DNA of 51,170 nt from Bacteroidales bacterium (GCA_021108035.1 JAIORQ010000038.1:1-51170), one strand, 5' to 3'. Counted from the stretch's first letter, positions 7,813-16,268 are shown. Translations and numbers: made by a program. The notes: generated from the sequence alone by a model not told the origin.

Positions 7813-8982
7813 ATGATAAAATTTGAAGAAGCATACGAAATAGTTAAAAAATCTGCAATAATATTAAATACAGAATATGTCCCTTTCTCAAAATCGACAA
7901 ATCGTATTTTAGCAGAAGATGTAAGATCGGATATTGAAATGCCTCCTTTCGATAAATCTGCTGTTGACGGTTTTGCTTGTAAAAAGGAAGACCTTGATAT
8001 GCAATTAGAGATAATTGAATCGGTGCAAGCAGGCCAAACTCCTCTAAAAATAATTAAAAAAGGGCAATGCTCACAAATAATGACAGGTGCGCCGGTTCCG
8101 GAAGGTGCAGATACAATTGTAATGGTAGAACATACCGAAGTTAATATTAATAAGGTAACTGTATTAAGAAAAGGACACAAAACAAATATAAGTTTCAAAG
8201 CAGAAGATGTAAAAGAAGGACAAATTGTATTACAAAAAGGGATTTTAATAAAACCTCAACATATAGCTATTTTTGCATCAGTTGGTTATACAAATATTCA
8301 TGTTTATAAAAAGCCAAAAGTCGGTATAATTTCAACCGGAGATGAATTGGTAGAACCACATGAAAAACCCGGAATCTCAAAAATAAGAAACAGCAACGGA
8401 CATCAACTGATGCATCAGGTTGCAAACATAGGAGCAAAACCTGCTTATTACGGTATTGCAAAAGATACTTTTGAAGATACTTTTAATATTGTTACAAAAG
8501 CACTTTCAGAAAATGATGTTATTCTTCTAACCGGAGGTGTTTCTGTAGGTGAATTTGATTTTGTTCCGGATGTTTTAATCAAAGCCGGTATTAATATTCT
8601 GTTCGACAGCATTGCTGTAACACCCGGAAAACCAACAACCTTTGGTGTAGCTGATAAAAAATTCTGTTTTGGATTACCCGGCAATCCGGTTTCTTCATTT
8701 GTTCAATTTGAATTGTTGGTAAAACCGTTTTTATTCAACATGATGGGTAATAAATTTAATCCGCCTGAAATTTGTTTACCTATGGCTGTTGATTATACAA
8801 GAAAAAGAACCTCTCGACGAGCTTATATACCGGTCAATATTGAAAAGGGACAAATAAAACCTGTTGAGTATCACGGCTCCGGACACATTCATGCACTTTC
8901 ATTTGCAGACGGAATAATTGCAGTACCAGTTGGTATTGATACATTAAAAAAAGGAGAAATTGTTGATGTACGACAAATTTAA
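7813..8982 (+). CDS. moeA: Molybdopterin molybdenumtransferase MoeA
   Basis: A 389-residue MoeA, which inserts molybdate (or tungstate) into adenylylated molybdopterin. It shows the early MPPFDKSAVDGFA motif, MTGAPVPEGADTIVMVEH, the MPT-binding MoCF domain with GIISTGDELVEP and SNGHQL, the LLTGGVSVGEFDFV motif and FCFGLPGNPVSSFV. The length is that of the family (about 400) and all domains look complete. It overlaps moaA by 17 bp, showing translational coupling, and follows the ModE-like gene by about 80 bp. With an AOR nearby, the metal handled is probably tungsten, although the sequence itself cannot tell. Confidence 0.93.
   Translation: MIKFEEAYEIVKKSAIILNTEYVPFSKSTNRILAEDVRSDIEMPPFDKSAVDGFACKKEDLDMQLEIIESVQAGQTPLKIIKKGQCSQIMTGAPVPEGADTIVMVEHTEVNINKVTVLRKGHKTNISFKAEDVKEGQIVLQKGILIKPQHIAIFASVGYTNIHVYKKPKVGIISTGDELVEPHEKPGISKIRNSNGHQLMHQVANIGAKPAYYGIAKDTFEDTFNIVTKALSENDVILLTGGVSVGEFDFVPDVLIKAGINILFDSIAVTPGKPTTFGVADKKFCFGLPGNPVSSFVQFELLVKPFLFNMMGNKFNPPEICLPMAVDYTRKRTSRRAYIPVNIEKGQIKPVEYHGSGHIHALSFADGIIAVPVGIDTLKKGEIVDVRQI
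8951..8956 (+). promoter_or_regulatory. Shine-Dalgarno site fixing the moaA start
   Basis: AAGGAG lies inside the end of moeA, 9 nt before the ATG at 8966. Strong Shine-Dalgarno sites are unusual in Bacteroidota, so it helps choose this ATG over the TTG at 8960. Confidence 0.6.
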
Positions 8983-9766
8983 CAGAAAAATAAATTATTT
9001 AAGAGTTTCTGTAACTGACAGATGTAATTTAAGATGTACTTATTGCATGCCTGCTGAAGGTGTGGAATTAATGCATCATACAGACATATTGAGATTTCAT
9101 GAGATTGTTGAAACTATTGAATATGCAGTAAGTCAAGGTGTTGATAAAGTGAGGATTACCGGAGGAGAACCGCTTGTAAGAAAAGGTATCACAGATTTGG
9201 TTGCCATGATTTCTAAAATAAAAGGCATTAAAGATTTCGGTATGACAACAAACGGAGTCCTGCTGGATAAATATGCACAACCCTTGGCAGATGCCGGCTT
9301 GCACAGAGTTAATATCAGTTTGGATACCATGAATCCTGAAAAATATCATCAAATAACAAGACTCGGAGATATAAACCAAGTTTTCAAAGGAATTGAAGCT
9401 GCAAAAAAAGCCGGTTTAACTCCCATAAAAATTAATTGTGTGATTTCAGAAACATCAAAGGAACCCGATACTGTTGAAGTTGCTGAATTCTGCAAAAAGA
9501 ATGACTTGCAGATTCGATATATTAAAGAAATGAATCTTGAAACCGGAAGTTTTTCAACAGTTCAGGGCGGAACAGGTGGAAATTGCAGTATTTGTAATCG
9601 CTTAAGACTTACTGCTAAAGGTGATATTTTGCCTTGTTTGTTCAGTGATGCAAAATATAATATCAGGGAATTAGGAATTAAAAAAGCCTTTAAAAAAGCA
9701 CTTGTAAGAAAACCTAAAAACGGACATATTGCAAAGGAATCGAAATTTTATAATGTCGGAGGGTAA
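8966..9766 (+). CDS. moaA: GTP 3',8-cyclase MoaA, short variant
   Basis: A 266-residue radical-SAM enzyme for the first step of molybdopterin synthesis (GTP to 3',8-cyclo-H2GTP). The N-terminal [4Fe-4S] cysteines are C20, C24 and C27 (DRCNLRCTYCMP), then VRITGGEPLVRKG and MTTNGVLLDKYA. The C-terminal cluster CSICNRLRLTAKGDILPCLF with its GTP-binding arginines and the Gly-Gly tail are all kept. Compared with typical MoaA (about 325-335) roughly 45 residues are missing between RYIKEMNLETGSF and the second cluster, replaced by TVQGGTGGN. No frameshift is visible, so this is a genuine compact form. The start at 8966 overlaps moeA by 17 bp. Confidence 0.88.
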   Translation: MYDKFNRKINYLRVSVTDRCNLRCTYCMPAEGVELMHHTDILRFHEIVETIEYAVSQGVDKVRITGGEPLVRKGITDLVAMISKIKGIKDFGMTTNGVLLDKYAQPLADAGLHRVNISLDTMNPEKYHQITRLGDINQVFKGIEAAKKAGLTPIKINCVISETSKEPDTVEVAEFCKKNDLQIRYIKEMNLETGSFSTVQGGTGGNCSICNRLRLTAKGDILPCLFSDAKYNIRELGIKKAFKKALVRKPKNGHIAKESKFYNVGG

Positions 9767-9779
9767 AAAAGTATAATAG

Positions 9780-9945
9780 TTTATAGTGTTATAGGTTTTT
9801 AGTATGATAGTTATACAATTTATAGTATAGCCGACAGCATTTTAAAAAATTATTGTAATTAAAATACAAGAATTTGTACTATTATTAAACCTAAATCATT
9901 AAACTGCTATTTCACTAAATAACTATAACCTATAACACTAAATTA
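9780..9945. repeat. Long inverted repeat between moaA and moaC
   Basis: The 179-bp spacer begins with TTTATAGTGTTATAGG (from 9780) and ends with CCTATAACACTAAA just before the moaC start, forming inverted arms around about 130 bp of AT-rich DNA. The arm word is the same as in the repeat at 6762-6857. No gene or good promoter is seen inside. Confidence 0.65.
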
Positions 9946-10410
9946 ATGACAACAATAAAAAAATTAAGTCATACAGATGCAACAGGAAAAGCAAATATGG
10001 TTGATGTAGGTAATAAACCGTTTCAAAAAAGAACCGCAATTGCAAAAGGCCATATTAAAATTTCCAAAGAAGCAATAAATCTTATCAAAGAAAACTCCAA
10101 TAAAAAGGGCGATGTTCTTACTATAGCTGAAATTGCAGGAATACAAGGCGGAAAAAGAACCCCGGAATTGATCCCTTTGTGCCATCCCTTACAAATAACA
10201 AAAATTGATGTAAAAGCAAAACTTGACGATACAGGTGTTGAAGTTACTGCCGAAACAAGATGCATCGGACAAACAGGCATTGAAATGGAAGCTCTGACAG
10301 CTGTTTCAGTTGCTTTATTAACAGTTTACGACATGTGCAAAGCCGTTGACAAAAATATGGTGATTGAAGAAGTAATTTTATTGAAAAAAACGAAAGAAGG
10401 TATTATGTAA
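9946..10410 (+). CDS. moaC: Cyclic pyranopterin monophosphate synthase MoaC
   Basis: A 154-residue MoaC that rearranges 3',8-cyclo-H2GTP to cyclic pyranopterin monophosphate, the step after MoaA. Diagnostic segments are the opening LSHTDATGKANMVDVGNK, the active-site PLCHPLQITKIDV, and GIEMEALTAVSVALLTVYDM followed by CKAVDK. The length equals the family norm (about 158). It follows moaA after the inverted-repeat spacer, so cotranscription is plausible but the hairpins may reduce it. No moaE gene is found in the window. Confidence 0.95.
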   Translation: MTTIKKLSHTDATGKANMVDVGNKPFQKRTAIAKGHIKISKEAINLIKENSNKKGDVLTIAEIAGIQGGKRTPELIPLCHPLQITKIDVKAKLDDTGVEVTAETRCIGQTGIEMEALTAVSVALLTVYDMCKAVDKNMVIEEVILLKKTKEGIM

Positions 10411-10455
10411 AACTACCTTTCATATTAAGACAGTTCTACATATCATACAGCATTA

Positions 10456-10857
10456 TTAAAAACTGTGTAAATACCATTTTCCGTCTCTTTTTACCAGTAC
10501 CATTACTTCTTTTTCATCTCCATCCGGTCCGAAGTTAAAAGGAAGTTCTGCATATTCTACCCCGTCATCTATTTCAATATCAACCGCTCCGGCAATTTTT
10601 CCTTTTGAGAAATATTTTCTAAATTCTGCTATAAGTTCTTCATCCGCATCTTCTGCGGCAACTTCACAAATCATTTGTGCATCCTTGTCACCTTCTCCTT
10701 TCGGGTCACAAAGATCTTTCAAGACAACATAGTCCCCGGTATTTGCAGCGTCAAATACGGCATTTAAGATACTTTCAGGTTTTGTTTGATCAACTTGGGA
10801 ATTTCCTCCACAAGAAAAAAGAAAAACTGCAATTAAAATAACAATAAAATTTTTCAT
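10456..10857 (-). CDS. Small lipoprotein, DUF4878-like
   Basis: A 133-residue lipoprotein: the signal peptide ends in the lipobox LFSC (Cys near residue 16) followed by GGNSQ, so it is probably anchored to the outer membrane. The mature part resembles SnoaL/NTF2-like DUF4878 proteins: an opening KPESILNAVFDAANTGDYVVLKDL, a long acidic middle, and the closing VLVKRDGKWYLHSF, which is the characteristic last strand. Function is unknown. It converges on moaC with only 45 bp between the stops. Confidence 0.75.
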   Translation of the reverse strand: MKNFIVILIAVFLFSCGGNSQVDQTKPESILNAVFDAANTGDYVVLKDLCDPKGEGDKDAQMICEVAAEDADEELIAEFRKYFSKGKIAGAVDIEIDDGVEYAELPFNFGPDGDEKEVMVLVKRDGKWYLHSF

Positions 10858-11014
10858 AAGTAATATTTTAAAATTTATAATTTAAGTTGAAATATACCAA
10901 TTTTTTTAAAATTAAAAAAATATATTTGATGAAACTAACTTTCAAATATCCGAAAGATACTAAAACGTAAAACAAAACTATACCTAAATAGAAGTTTTAA
11001 AGTTCTCCGGACAT

Positions 11015-11926
11015 TTAAAAATAAAGCAAAGGCTTACCTTTCTTAACGCCTGAAACTTTACATTTAATATGTTCCGGTTTTACTCCGTCAATTAACAAAC
11101 TCTTTTCAGACTTAAAATTTACTTCTTCGCCGAAAACATCTTTAACAGTAACATCATAATTCCCTGTAATTTCACCTTTTGCATCTTTCTCTTGTTTCAC
11201 AAATTCAAAGCTGTATATTGTTCCGGATTCATAAAACGGATGCTTCGGCTCTAAAATATAATAGCCTTTAGGACTAAATTTAATAATCATGCATTCAATG
11301 GTTTGCCCGATTATTAGATCATGGTGCTCATAATATTCATAAGCCAATAAATATTTCTGTTTATCATTATCTGATAGAATATAATACTTAATATTATCTT
11401 TCAAAATCCTAATATCATCAATTTTGAATTTATAATATCTATCTCTTTTAAAATTTACAGAATCATTATTTGCAAAACTCAAATTTAATCTACCTTTTAT
11501 AATCCGTTCAAGTTTACATTGTATTTTTTGTCCGACAGAATAATCTTCACGAGCTTCATTTTCAGTTATACATATAGCCGTATTCCCGATTGTATCGACA
11601 AAACTGAAATGTAGTGTTTGTTCTTCTAATCTGTTTTTAGATGCTTCGATTTTATCAATTATGAAATCATAAATCTCACCTTCGGTATAAACGGGATGTT
11701 CCGGTTCTAAAAATATCTTGCCGGAACAATTGATGTGATCGACTCTGCAATTCATATCTTGTCCTATTTTGAACTTATAGTTTTCATAGAAATCCGACTT
11801 TAACAATTGTTTTCTTCCGAATTGATCTTCCAAAACAAAATAACTCTCATTTTTAGACAATTCAATATGCTTATTAATCTTAAAACAAATACTTTGTCCC
11901 TCTTTATAATTTATAGATTGTGCCAC
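11015..11926 (-). CDS. Repeat protein of OB/S1-like modules, unknown function
   Basis: A 303-residue cytoplasmic protein with no signal peptide or membrane segment, built of about four modules of 70-75 residues. Repeated phrases are GQDMNCRVDHINCSGKIFLE and EPEHPVYTEGEIYDFII (module 1), matched later by GQTIECMIIKFSPKGYYILE and EPKHPFYESGTIYSFEF (module 3); modules 2 and 4 have weaker counterparts (GQKIQCKLERIIKGRLNLSF; IKCKVSGVKKGKPLLYF). The G-x-x-I-x-C-x-V pattern resembles S1/OB-fold strands, suggesting nucleic-acid binding, but this is only inferred. The likely start is GTG at 11926. It is divergent from the MOSC gene at 12069. Confidence 0.7.
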   Translation of the reverse strand: MAQSINYKEGQSICFKINKHIELSKNESYFVLEDQFGRKQLLKSDFYENYKFKIGQDMNCRVDHINCSGKIFLEPEHPVYTEGEIYDFIIDKIEASKNRLEEQTLHFSFVDTIGNTAICITENEAREDYSVGQKIQCKLERIIKGRLNLSFANNDSVNFKRDRYYKFKIDDIRILKDNIKYYILSDNDKQKYLLAYEYYEHHDLIIGQTIECMIIKFSPKGYYILEPKHPFYESGTIYSFEFVKQEKDAKGEITGNYDVTVKDVFGEEVNFKSEKSLLIDGVKPEHIKCKVSGVKKGKPLLYF

Positions 11927-12068
11927 TTTTTATATATAAAATTTCAACAAATATATGAAATCAATTTGATAGTTTAATATTCAACAAACATTCGTTCTTT
12001 TTTGGATATGTTCTGCAATACATAACCGGTTTTTTCATAGTTTCGCAGAAAATTTAAATATACAAATA

Positions 12069-12536
12069 ATGCAACATACAGGAACAGTTATTTCAGTCAA
12101 TATATCAGAAAAGAAAGGTGTTATAAAATCACCTGTTCAAAGCATTACATTAAATGATAAAGGGATTAAGAATGATGCACATGCAGGAGATTGGCACAGG
12201 CAAATCAGCCTTCTTGCCGATGAAAGCATCAATCGTTTTAAAGGCATTTTGGGCAGAAATATAGATTATGGTGAATTTGCAGAAAACATCACTACCAAAG
12301 GATTAGTGCTGTATGAAATGAAACCGGGTGATATTTTGAAAATAGGAAAAGAAGTCTTAATGGAAGTAACACAAATAGGTAAAAAATGCCACGGCGACGG
12401 ATGTGCAATATTCACAGCCGCAGGAAAATGCGTTATGCCGAAAGAAGGTATTTTCTGTAAAGTTATAAAAAACGGTAATATCACGGCAGATGATGAAATA
12501 ATATATTTACCGGCAGACATTGCAGAACTTCAATAA
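12069..12536 (+). CDS. MOSC-domain protein
   Basis: A 155-residue stand-alone MOSC domain, related to the C terminus of Moco sulfurase and to MoaB-linked MOSC proteins. It has SLNDKGIKNDAHAG-like spacing (LNDKGIKNDAHAGDWHRQIS), the YGEFAENITTKGL motif and the conserved cysteine segment QIGKKCHGDGCAIF with C107 and C112; the first is the presumed sulfur-carrying residue. The C-terminal PKEGIFCKVIKNGNITADDEI completes the fold. It probably modifies or transfers sulfur to the metal-pterin cofactor. It stands 144 bp before a related MOSC-MogA fusion. Confidence 0.88.
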   Translation: MQHTGTVISVNISEKKGVIKSPVQSITLNDKGIKNDAHAGDWHRQISLLADESINRFKGILGRNIDYGEFAENITTKGLVLYEMKPGDILKIGKEVLMEVTQIGKKCHGDGCAIFTAAGKCVMPKEGIFCKVIKNGNITADDEIIYLPADIAELQ

Positions 12537-12679
12537 AATTGATTTGCATAATGTAAGATATGATAATTTCTTTATGTAACTTCGTGTTTACTTTGAGTTT
12601 ATTTGATATTCAATTAAAGTTTTAGAAGAAGTTATAAACAAATAAGTAAATAAATAATTAAACACTTAAAAATTTCCTA

Positions 12680-13600
12680 ATGAACAACATAAAAATACTT
12701 TCCGTAAACCTCGCAAAAGAAAGAGGTATAAAACATCCCGTAAAAGAAATTGAACTTTTAAAAAACGGCATAAAGGGAGATGTTCACAGAGCATCCGAAA
12801 ATCGTCAAGTCAGCATTATTGATACCGACCATATTGATCTATTCAAAAAACTGACAGATGCACGAGATATCAAATACGGTGAATTTGCAGAAAACATTAC
12901 CGTGTCCGGAATAGGTAATACTCAAATAATTCCATTTGATAAATTCAAAATCGGTGATGCTGAATTGGAAGTTACTCAAATCGGTAAACCTTTTCATGAT
13001 AAATTCCGAGAAATCGGGAACTATGTTATGCCTCGTGTCGGTATTTTTTGCAGAGTAAGCAAAACCGGAATAATTAAAGCCGGTGATACTATGCAATACA
13101 TCCCAAAAACATTTAAAGCTCTTGTTATAACATTAAGTGATCGAGCAAGTAAAGGCGTGTATAAGGACAAAAGCGGTCCTGCCGTTTATATTCAACTGAC
13201 TGACTTTTTTGAAAAGAAAGAATTACCTTTCAATATCGATTCAAAAATAATCTCGGATGATGAAGCAATACTTAAAGAATTAATAAACAATGCTGTATCC
13301 GAAAAATATGATGTCATCATAACAACCGGCGGAACAGGCATAGGAAAAAGAGATATTACGGTTGAAACCATCCGTCCCATGCTTGACAAAGAAATACCCG
13401 GAATAATGGAACACATTCGAATAAAATACGGTTCAATAAAACCAAACGCACTGCTCAGTAGAGGTATTGCCGGCACAATAGATGACAGTTTAGTCTATAC
13501 ATTACCCGGAAGTGTAAAAGCCGTCAACGAATACATGACGGAAATTACAAAAACTTTGTATCATTTATTTTTTATGTTGCGGGGGGTTGATGTGCATTAA
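12680..13600 (+). CDS. MOSC-MogA/MoaB fusion protein
   Basis: A 306-residue two-domain protein. Residues 1-145 are a MOSC domain (GIKGDVHRASENRQVS, KYGEFAENITVSG), and residues about 150-300 are a MogA/MoaB domain that adenylylates molybdopterin: ALVITLSDRASKGVYKDKSG, VIITTGGTGIGKRDITVE, IPGIMEHIRIKYG and VYTLPGSVKAVNEY. In the MOSC half the conserved cysteine position is Phe (GKPFHDKF, F105) and the second cysteine is lost too, unlike the MOSC protein just upstream. That half may therefore act in binding rather than catalysis. The fusion links metal-cofactor adenylylation with MOSC function. Confidence 0.88.
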   Translation: MNNIKILSVNLAKERGIKHPVKEIELLKNGIKGDVHRASENRQVSIIDTDHIDLFKKLTDARDIKYGEFAENITVSGIGNTQIIPFDKFKIGDAELEVTQIGKPFHDKFREIGNYVMPRVGIFCRVSKTGIIKAGDTMQYIPKTFKALVITLSDRASKGVYKDKSGPAVYIQLTDFFEKKELPFNIDSKIISDDEAILKELINNAVSEKYDVIITTGGTGIGKRDITVETIRPMLDKEIPGIMEHIRIKYGSIKPNALLSRGIAGTIDDSLVYTLPGSVKAVNEYMTEITKTLYHLFFMLRGVDVH

Positions 13601-13617
13601 AGGAAAAAATCTGAAAT

Positions 13618-13692
13618 GCAGAATACATGTCAAAAATTTTAAAAACTTTATATCATTTGTTTTTTATGTTGAGGGGAGTTGATGCACATTAG
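13618..13692 (+). pseudogene. Remnant of a second mogA 3' end
   Basis: Immediately after the fusion gene, the codons read AEYMSKILKTLYHLFF then MLRGVDAH and a TAG stop, against NEYMTEITKTLYHLFF and MLRGVDVH at the end of the gene upstream. About 24 codons match with several silent and coding differences; an in-frame TGA lies just before. It is too diverged for a recent slippage product and has no start, so it is the fossil tail of a tandem duplicate or of a paralogue lost by deletion. Confidence 0.85.
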
Positions 13693-13696
13693 TTTA

Positions 13697-14581
13697 TTAA
13701 AATAATATAGTATAATCAATTGGTCCCATTTTTGACTTTTCCCATGTATTATCTTTTCCGGAATAAAGAAATTCATATAATGAAAAATCATTTAATATTA
13801 CGGTATTTCGATACCAACCATGTTTGTTGACTTCAAATACAATTGAAATTGGAATTATAAATTCACAAACAACAGGTTCTCCATTTAAAATTCCGGGAAT
13901 CCATTTAAGTTCCTTTTCTTTTAGCAATTCAACAAACTGTTTTTCAAAGTTTTTGCCTGATGATAAATCAATATTAAAACCAAATGCATTTCCTTTTTTA
14001 TCAATTTTAAAACTTATTAAACTTCGTGTATTATCTCTTAATCCAATATCAATTTTTTGGAAAACAGAAAACAACTCTAATTGTAACTTAAAAGTTCCTT
14101 CGAAAAAAAGAGGAGGTTGGTCTAATACTAATTGTAAAGTATCATCACTTGCATAAACTTTATATTTCTTATTATTCTTGATACTATCAATAGGATGAGA
14201 AAAATCATACGGAACAACAAAATGAGGAGAATCTTTATGGTATGAATTATACCACTCAAAAACATCAGTTTTTATATTTTTATCCCAATAGACAATCTTA
14301 TTACCATTATAATCATATTTTAATTCCAGTTCACCAATAGAATTATAATAATCCCATATACTATCTTTATTGTTGTTTGTATATATACCAACTGCTATCG
14401 TATCTTTTTTAAAAGTCAAAACATATAGTCCATCCTTAATTTTTCTATTTTTCTTTAAAACATAATATTTTTCTTTAAATTCATCTTTATATTTTGTTTT
14501 CTTTTTTCTTTCTGTTTGAGCAAGTAAGTTTATACTAAATAAAAAAGTAAAAGTTATAAATAATAATTTTATTTTATTCAT
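13697..14581 (-). CDS. Exported protein with TonB-C-like domain
   Basis: A 294-residue protein with a signal peptide (MNKIKLLFITFTFLFSINLLAQ). The first half contains MORN-like segments (KDGLYVLTFKKDTIAVGIY; NSIGELELKYDYNGNKIVY). The C-terminal part, about residues 180-270, resembles the TonB C-terminal fold seen in many Bacteroidota proteins: LISFKIDKKGNAFGFNI and LKWIPGILNGEPVVCEFIIP. There is no TM anchor or Pro-rich linker, so it is not an energy transducer itself but one of the orphan periplasmic or surface TonB-C proteins. It converges on the mog remnant and its role is unknown. Confidence 0.75.
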   Translation of the reverse strand: MNKIKLLFITFTFLFSINLLAQTERKKKTKYKDEFKEKYYVLKKNRKIKDGLYVLTFKKDTIAVGIYTNNNKDSIWDYYNSIGELELKYDYNGNKIVYWDKNIKTDVFEWYNSYHKDSPHFVVPYDFSHPIDSIKNNKKYKVYASDDTLQLVLDQPPLFFEGTFKLQLELFSVFQKIDIGLRDNTRSLISFKIDKKGNAFGFNIDLSSGKNFEKQFVELLKEKELKWIPGILNGEPVVCEFIIPISIVFEVNKHGWYRNTVILNDFSLYEFLYSGKDNTWEKSKMGPIDYTILF

Positions 14582-14740
14582 TTTATCTAATAAATCAAAG
14601 TTTATAATTTGGTAATATCTATTATCAAAATTTTAAACATCAAATCTATAATTTCAATATTAAATAAGCAAATAAAAAAATCACAACAATAAAAAACAAT
14701 GTTAAACAACATAATCATTTTATAATCTCATCAAATAGTT

Positions 14741-14748
14741 TATTTTTG
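14741..14748 (+). promoter_or_regulatory. Candidate -7 element of the GTPase gene
   Basis: TATTTTTG fits TAnnTTTG, 44 bp before the ATG at 14792. An ATTT stands 20 bp upstream (14717-14720) as a poor -33 match. The rest of the 210-bp spacer shows nothing else. Confidence 0.4.
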
Positions 14749-14791
14749 TTTCCGTTTAAAATAATTTAATAATTTTTAAAGATAATACCAA

Positions 14792-16132
14792 ATGGCAAAG
14801 AAAAATGTAATTATTATCGGAGCAGCCGGTCGTGATTTTCACAACTTTAACACTTATTATCGCGGCAATGAAGATTATAATGTCGTAGCATTTACTGCTG
14901 CTCAAATTCCTGATATTGACGGAAGAAAATATCCCGCAGAACTCGCAGGAAACTTATATCCTGACGGAATTCCTATTTATGCGGAAGAAGAACTTACGAA
15001 ATTGATAAAAGAGAATAATATTGATGATTGTGTATTTTCATACAGTGATGTAACTTATATGAAAGTAATGGCAATGAGTGCAATCGTTAACGCAGCCGGA
15101 GCAAATTTCAATTTGTTGGGACCTGATGATACAATGGTGAAAAGCAAAAAACCGGTTATTTCAGTTGTTGCAACAAGAACAGGTTGCGGTAAAAGCCAAA
15201 CTTCTCGTAAAGTTATCGAATATCTTATGGATATGGGACTCAAAGTGATAGCTATTCGTCACCCTATGCCTTACGGTGATTTGGTTGCTCAAAAAGTTCA
15301 ACGTTTTGCTGTTGTTGAAGATTTGAAAAAACATAAATGCACCATTGAGGAAATGGAAGAATATGAACCGCATGTTGTTCGCGGAAATGTTATTTATGCA
15401 GGTGTTGATTATGAAGCAATCGTAAGAGCTGCAGAAGAAGATCCCAATGGATGTGATGTAATTTTATGGGACGGCGGAAATAATGACTTCTCATTCTATA
15501 AACCTGATCTTACTATTACAGTTGCTGATCCGCACAGACCGGGAGATGAATTATCATATTATCCCGGAGAAGTAAATTTGAGACTTGCTGATGCTATCGT
15601 AATAAATAAAATGGATTCGGCATCACCCGAAGGTATCCAAACAGTCAGAGAAAGCATTCAAAAAGTAAATCCGAATGCTATGGTTATTGACGGTGCTTCT
15701 CCTTTAAAAGTCGAAAATTATGAAGCTATTAAAGGAAAAAGAGTATTGGTTGTTGAAGACGGACCTACATTAACACACGGTGGAATGAAGCTTGGAGCAG
15801 GAACTGTTGCAGCTATGAAATTTGGCGCTGCTGAGATTATCGACCCAAGACCTTTTGTCGTAGGAAAATTAGCTGAAACTTTTGAGATTTATCCTAATAT
15901 CGGTGCATTAATGCCGGCAATGGGTTACAGTGATCAACAATTAAAAGATCTTGAAAAATCAATAAATAATACCGATTGTGATGTTGTGATTATCGGTACA
16001 CCGATTGATTTAACAAGAATTGTTAATATTAAAAAACCGACTGCCAGAGTATTTTATGATCTTCAAGAAATCGGAAAACCTGATTTAGACGGCATATTAA
16101 CTGATTTTGTTAAAAAACATAACTTGAAATAA
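14792..16132 (+). CDS. P-loop GTPase, cyclic 2,3-diphosphoglycerate synthetase-like
   Basis: This 446-residue cytoplasmic protein belongs to the bacterial family usually annotated as GTPase or cyclic 2,3-diphosphoglycerate synthetase. The N terminus has a dinucleotide-type fold (KNVIIIGAAGRDFHNFNTYY) with FTAAQIPDIDGRKYP. The P-loop is SVVATRTGCGKSQTSRKV (about residue 130), followed by VIAIRHPMPYGDL, the acidic DVILWDGGNNDFSFY and the specificity-like VINKMDSA. The real substrate is not established for bacterial members. A strong terminator follows, so it is transcribed alone although hypA is next. Confidence 0.8.
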   Translation: MAKKNVIIIGAAGRDFHNFNTYYRGNEDYNVVAFTAAQIPDIDGRKYPAELAGNLYPDGIPIYAEEELTKLIKENNIDDCVFSYSDVTYMKVMAMSAIVNAAGANFNLLGPDDTMVKSKKPVISVVATRTGCGKSQTSRKVIEYLMDMGLKVIAIRHPMPYGDLVAQKVQRFAVVEDLKKHKCTIEEMEEYEPHVVRGNVIYAGVDYEAIVRAAEEDPNGCDVILWDGGNNDFSFYKPDLTITVADPHRPGDELSYYPGEVNLRLADAIVINKMDSASPEGIQTVRESIQKVNPNAMVIDGASPLKVENYEAIKGKRVLVVEDGPTLTHGGMKLGAGTVAAMKFGAAEIIDPRPFVVGKLAETFEIYPNIGALMPAMGYSDQQLKDLEKSINNTDCDVVIIGTPIDLTRIVNIKKPTARVFYDLQEIGKPDLDGILTDFVKKHNLK

Positions 16133-16195
16133 AATTTGATTGAACGTCCGGAGGCTGACGGACTTCAAAACGTCTTATTTATATGCTAATCAATA

Positions 16196-16230
16196 CCGTG
16201 CCACGCTACAGCGTGGCACGGTTGTTTTTT
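16196..16230 (+). terminator. Strong Rho-independent terminator
   Basis: CCGTGCCACGCT is perfectly inverted in AGCGTGGCACGG (16196-16221) and followed by TTGTTTTTT. A smaller hairpin, GTCCG...CGGAC (16146-16163), precedes it. It ends the GTPase transcript before hypA. Confidence 0.85.
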
Positions 16231-16268
16231 CCCGATTCATAAAATATATCCGGATACTGACATATATC

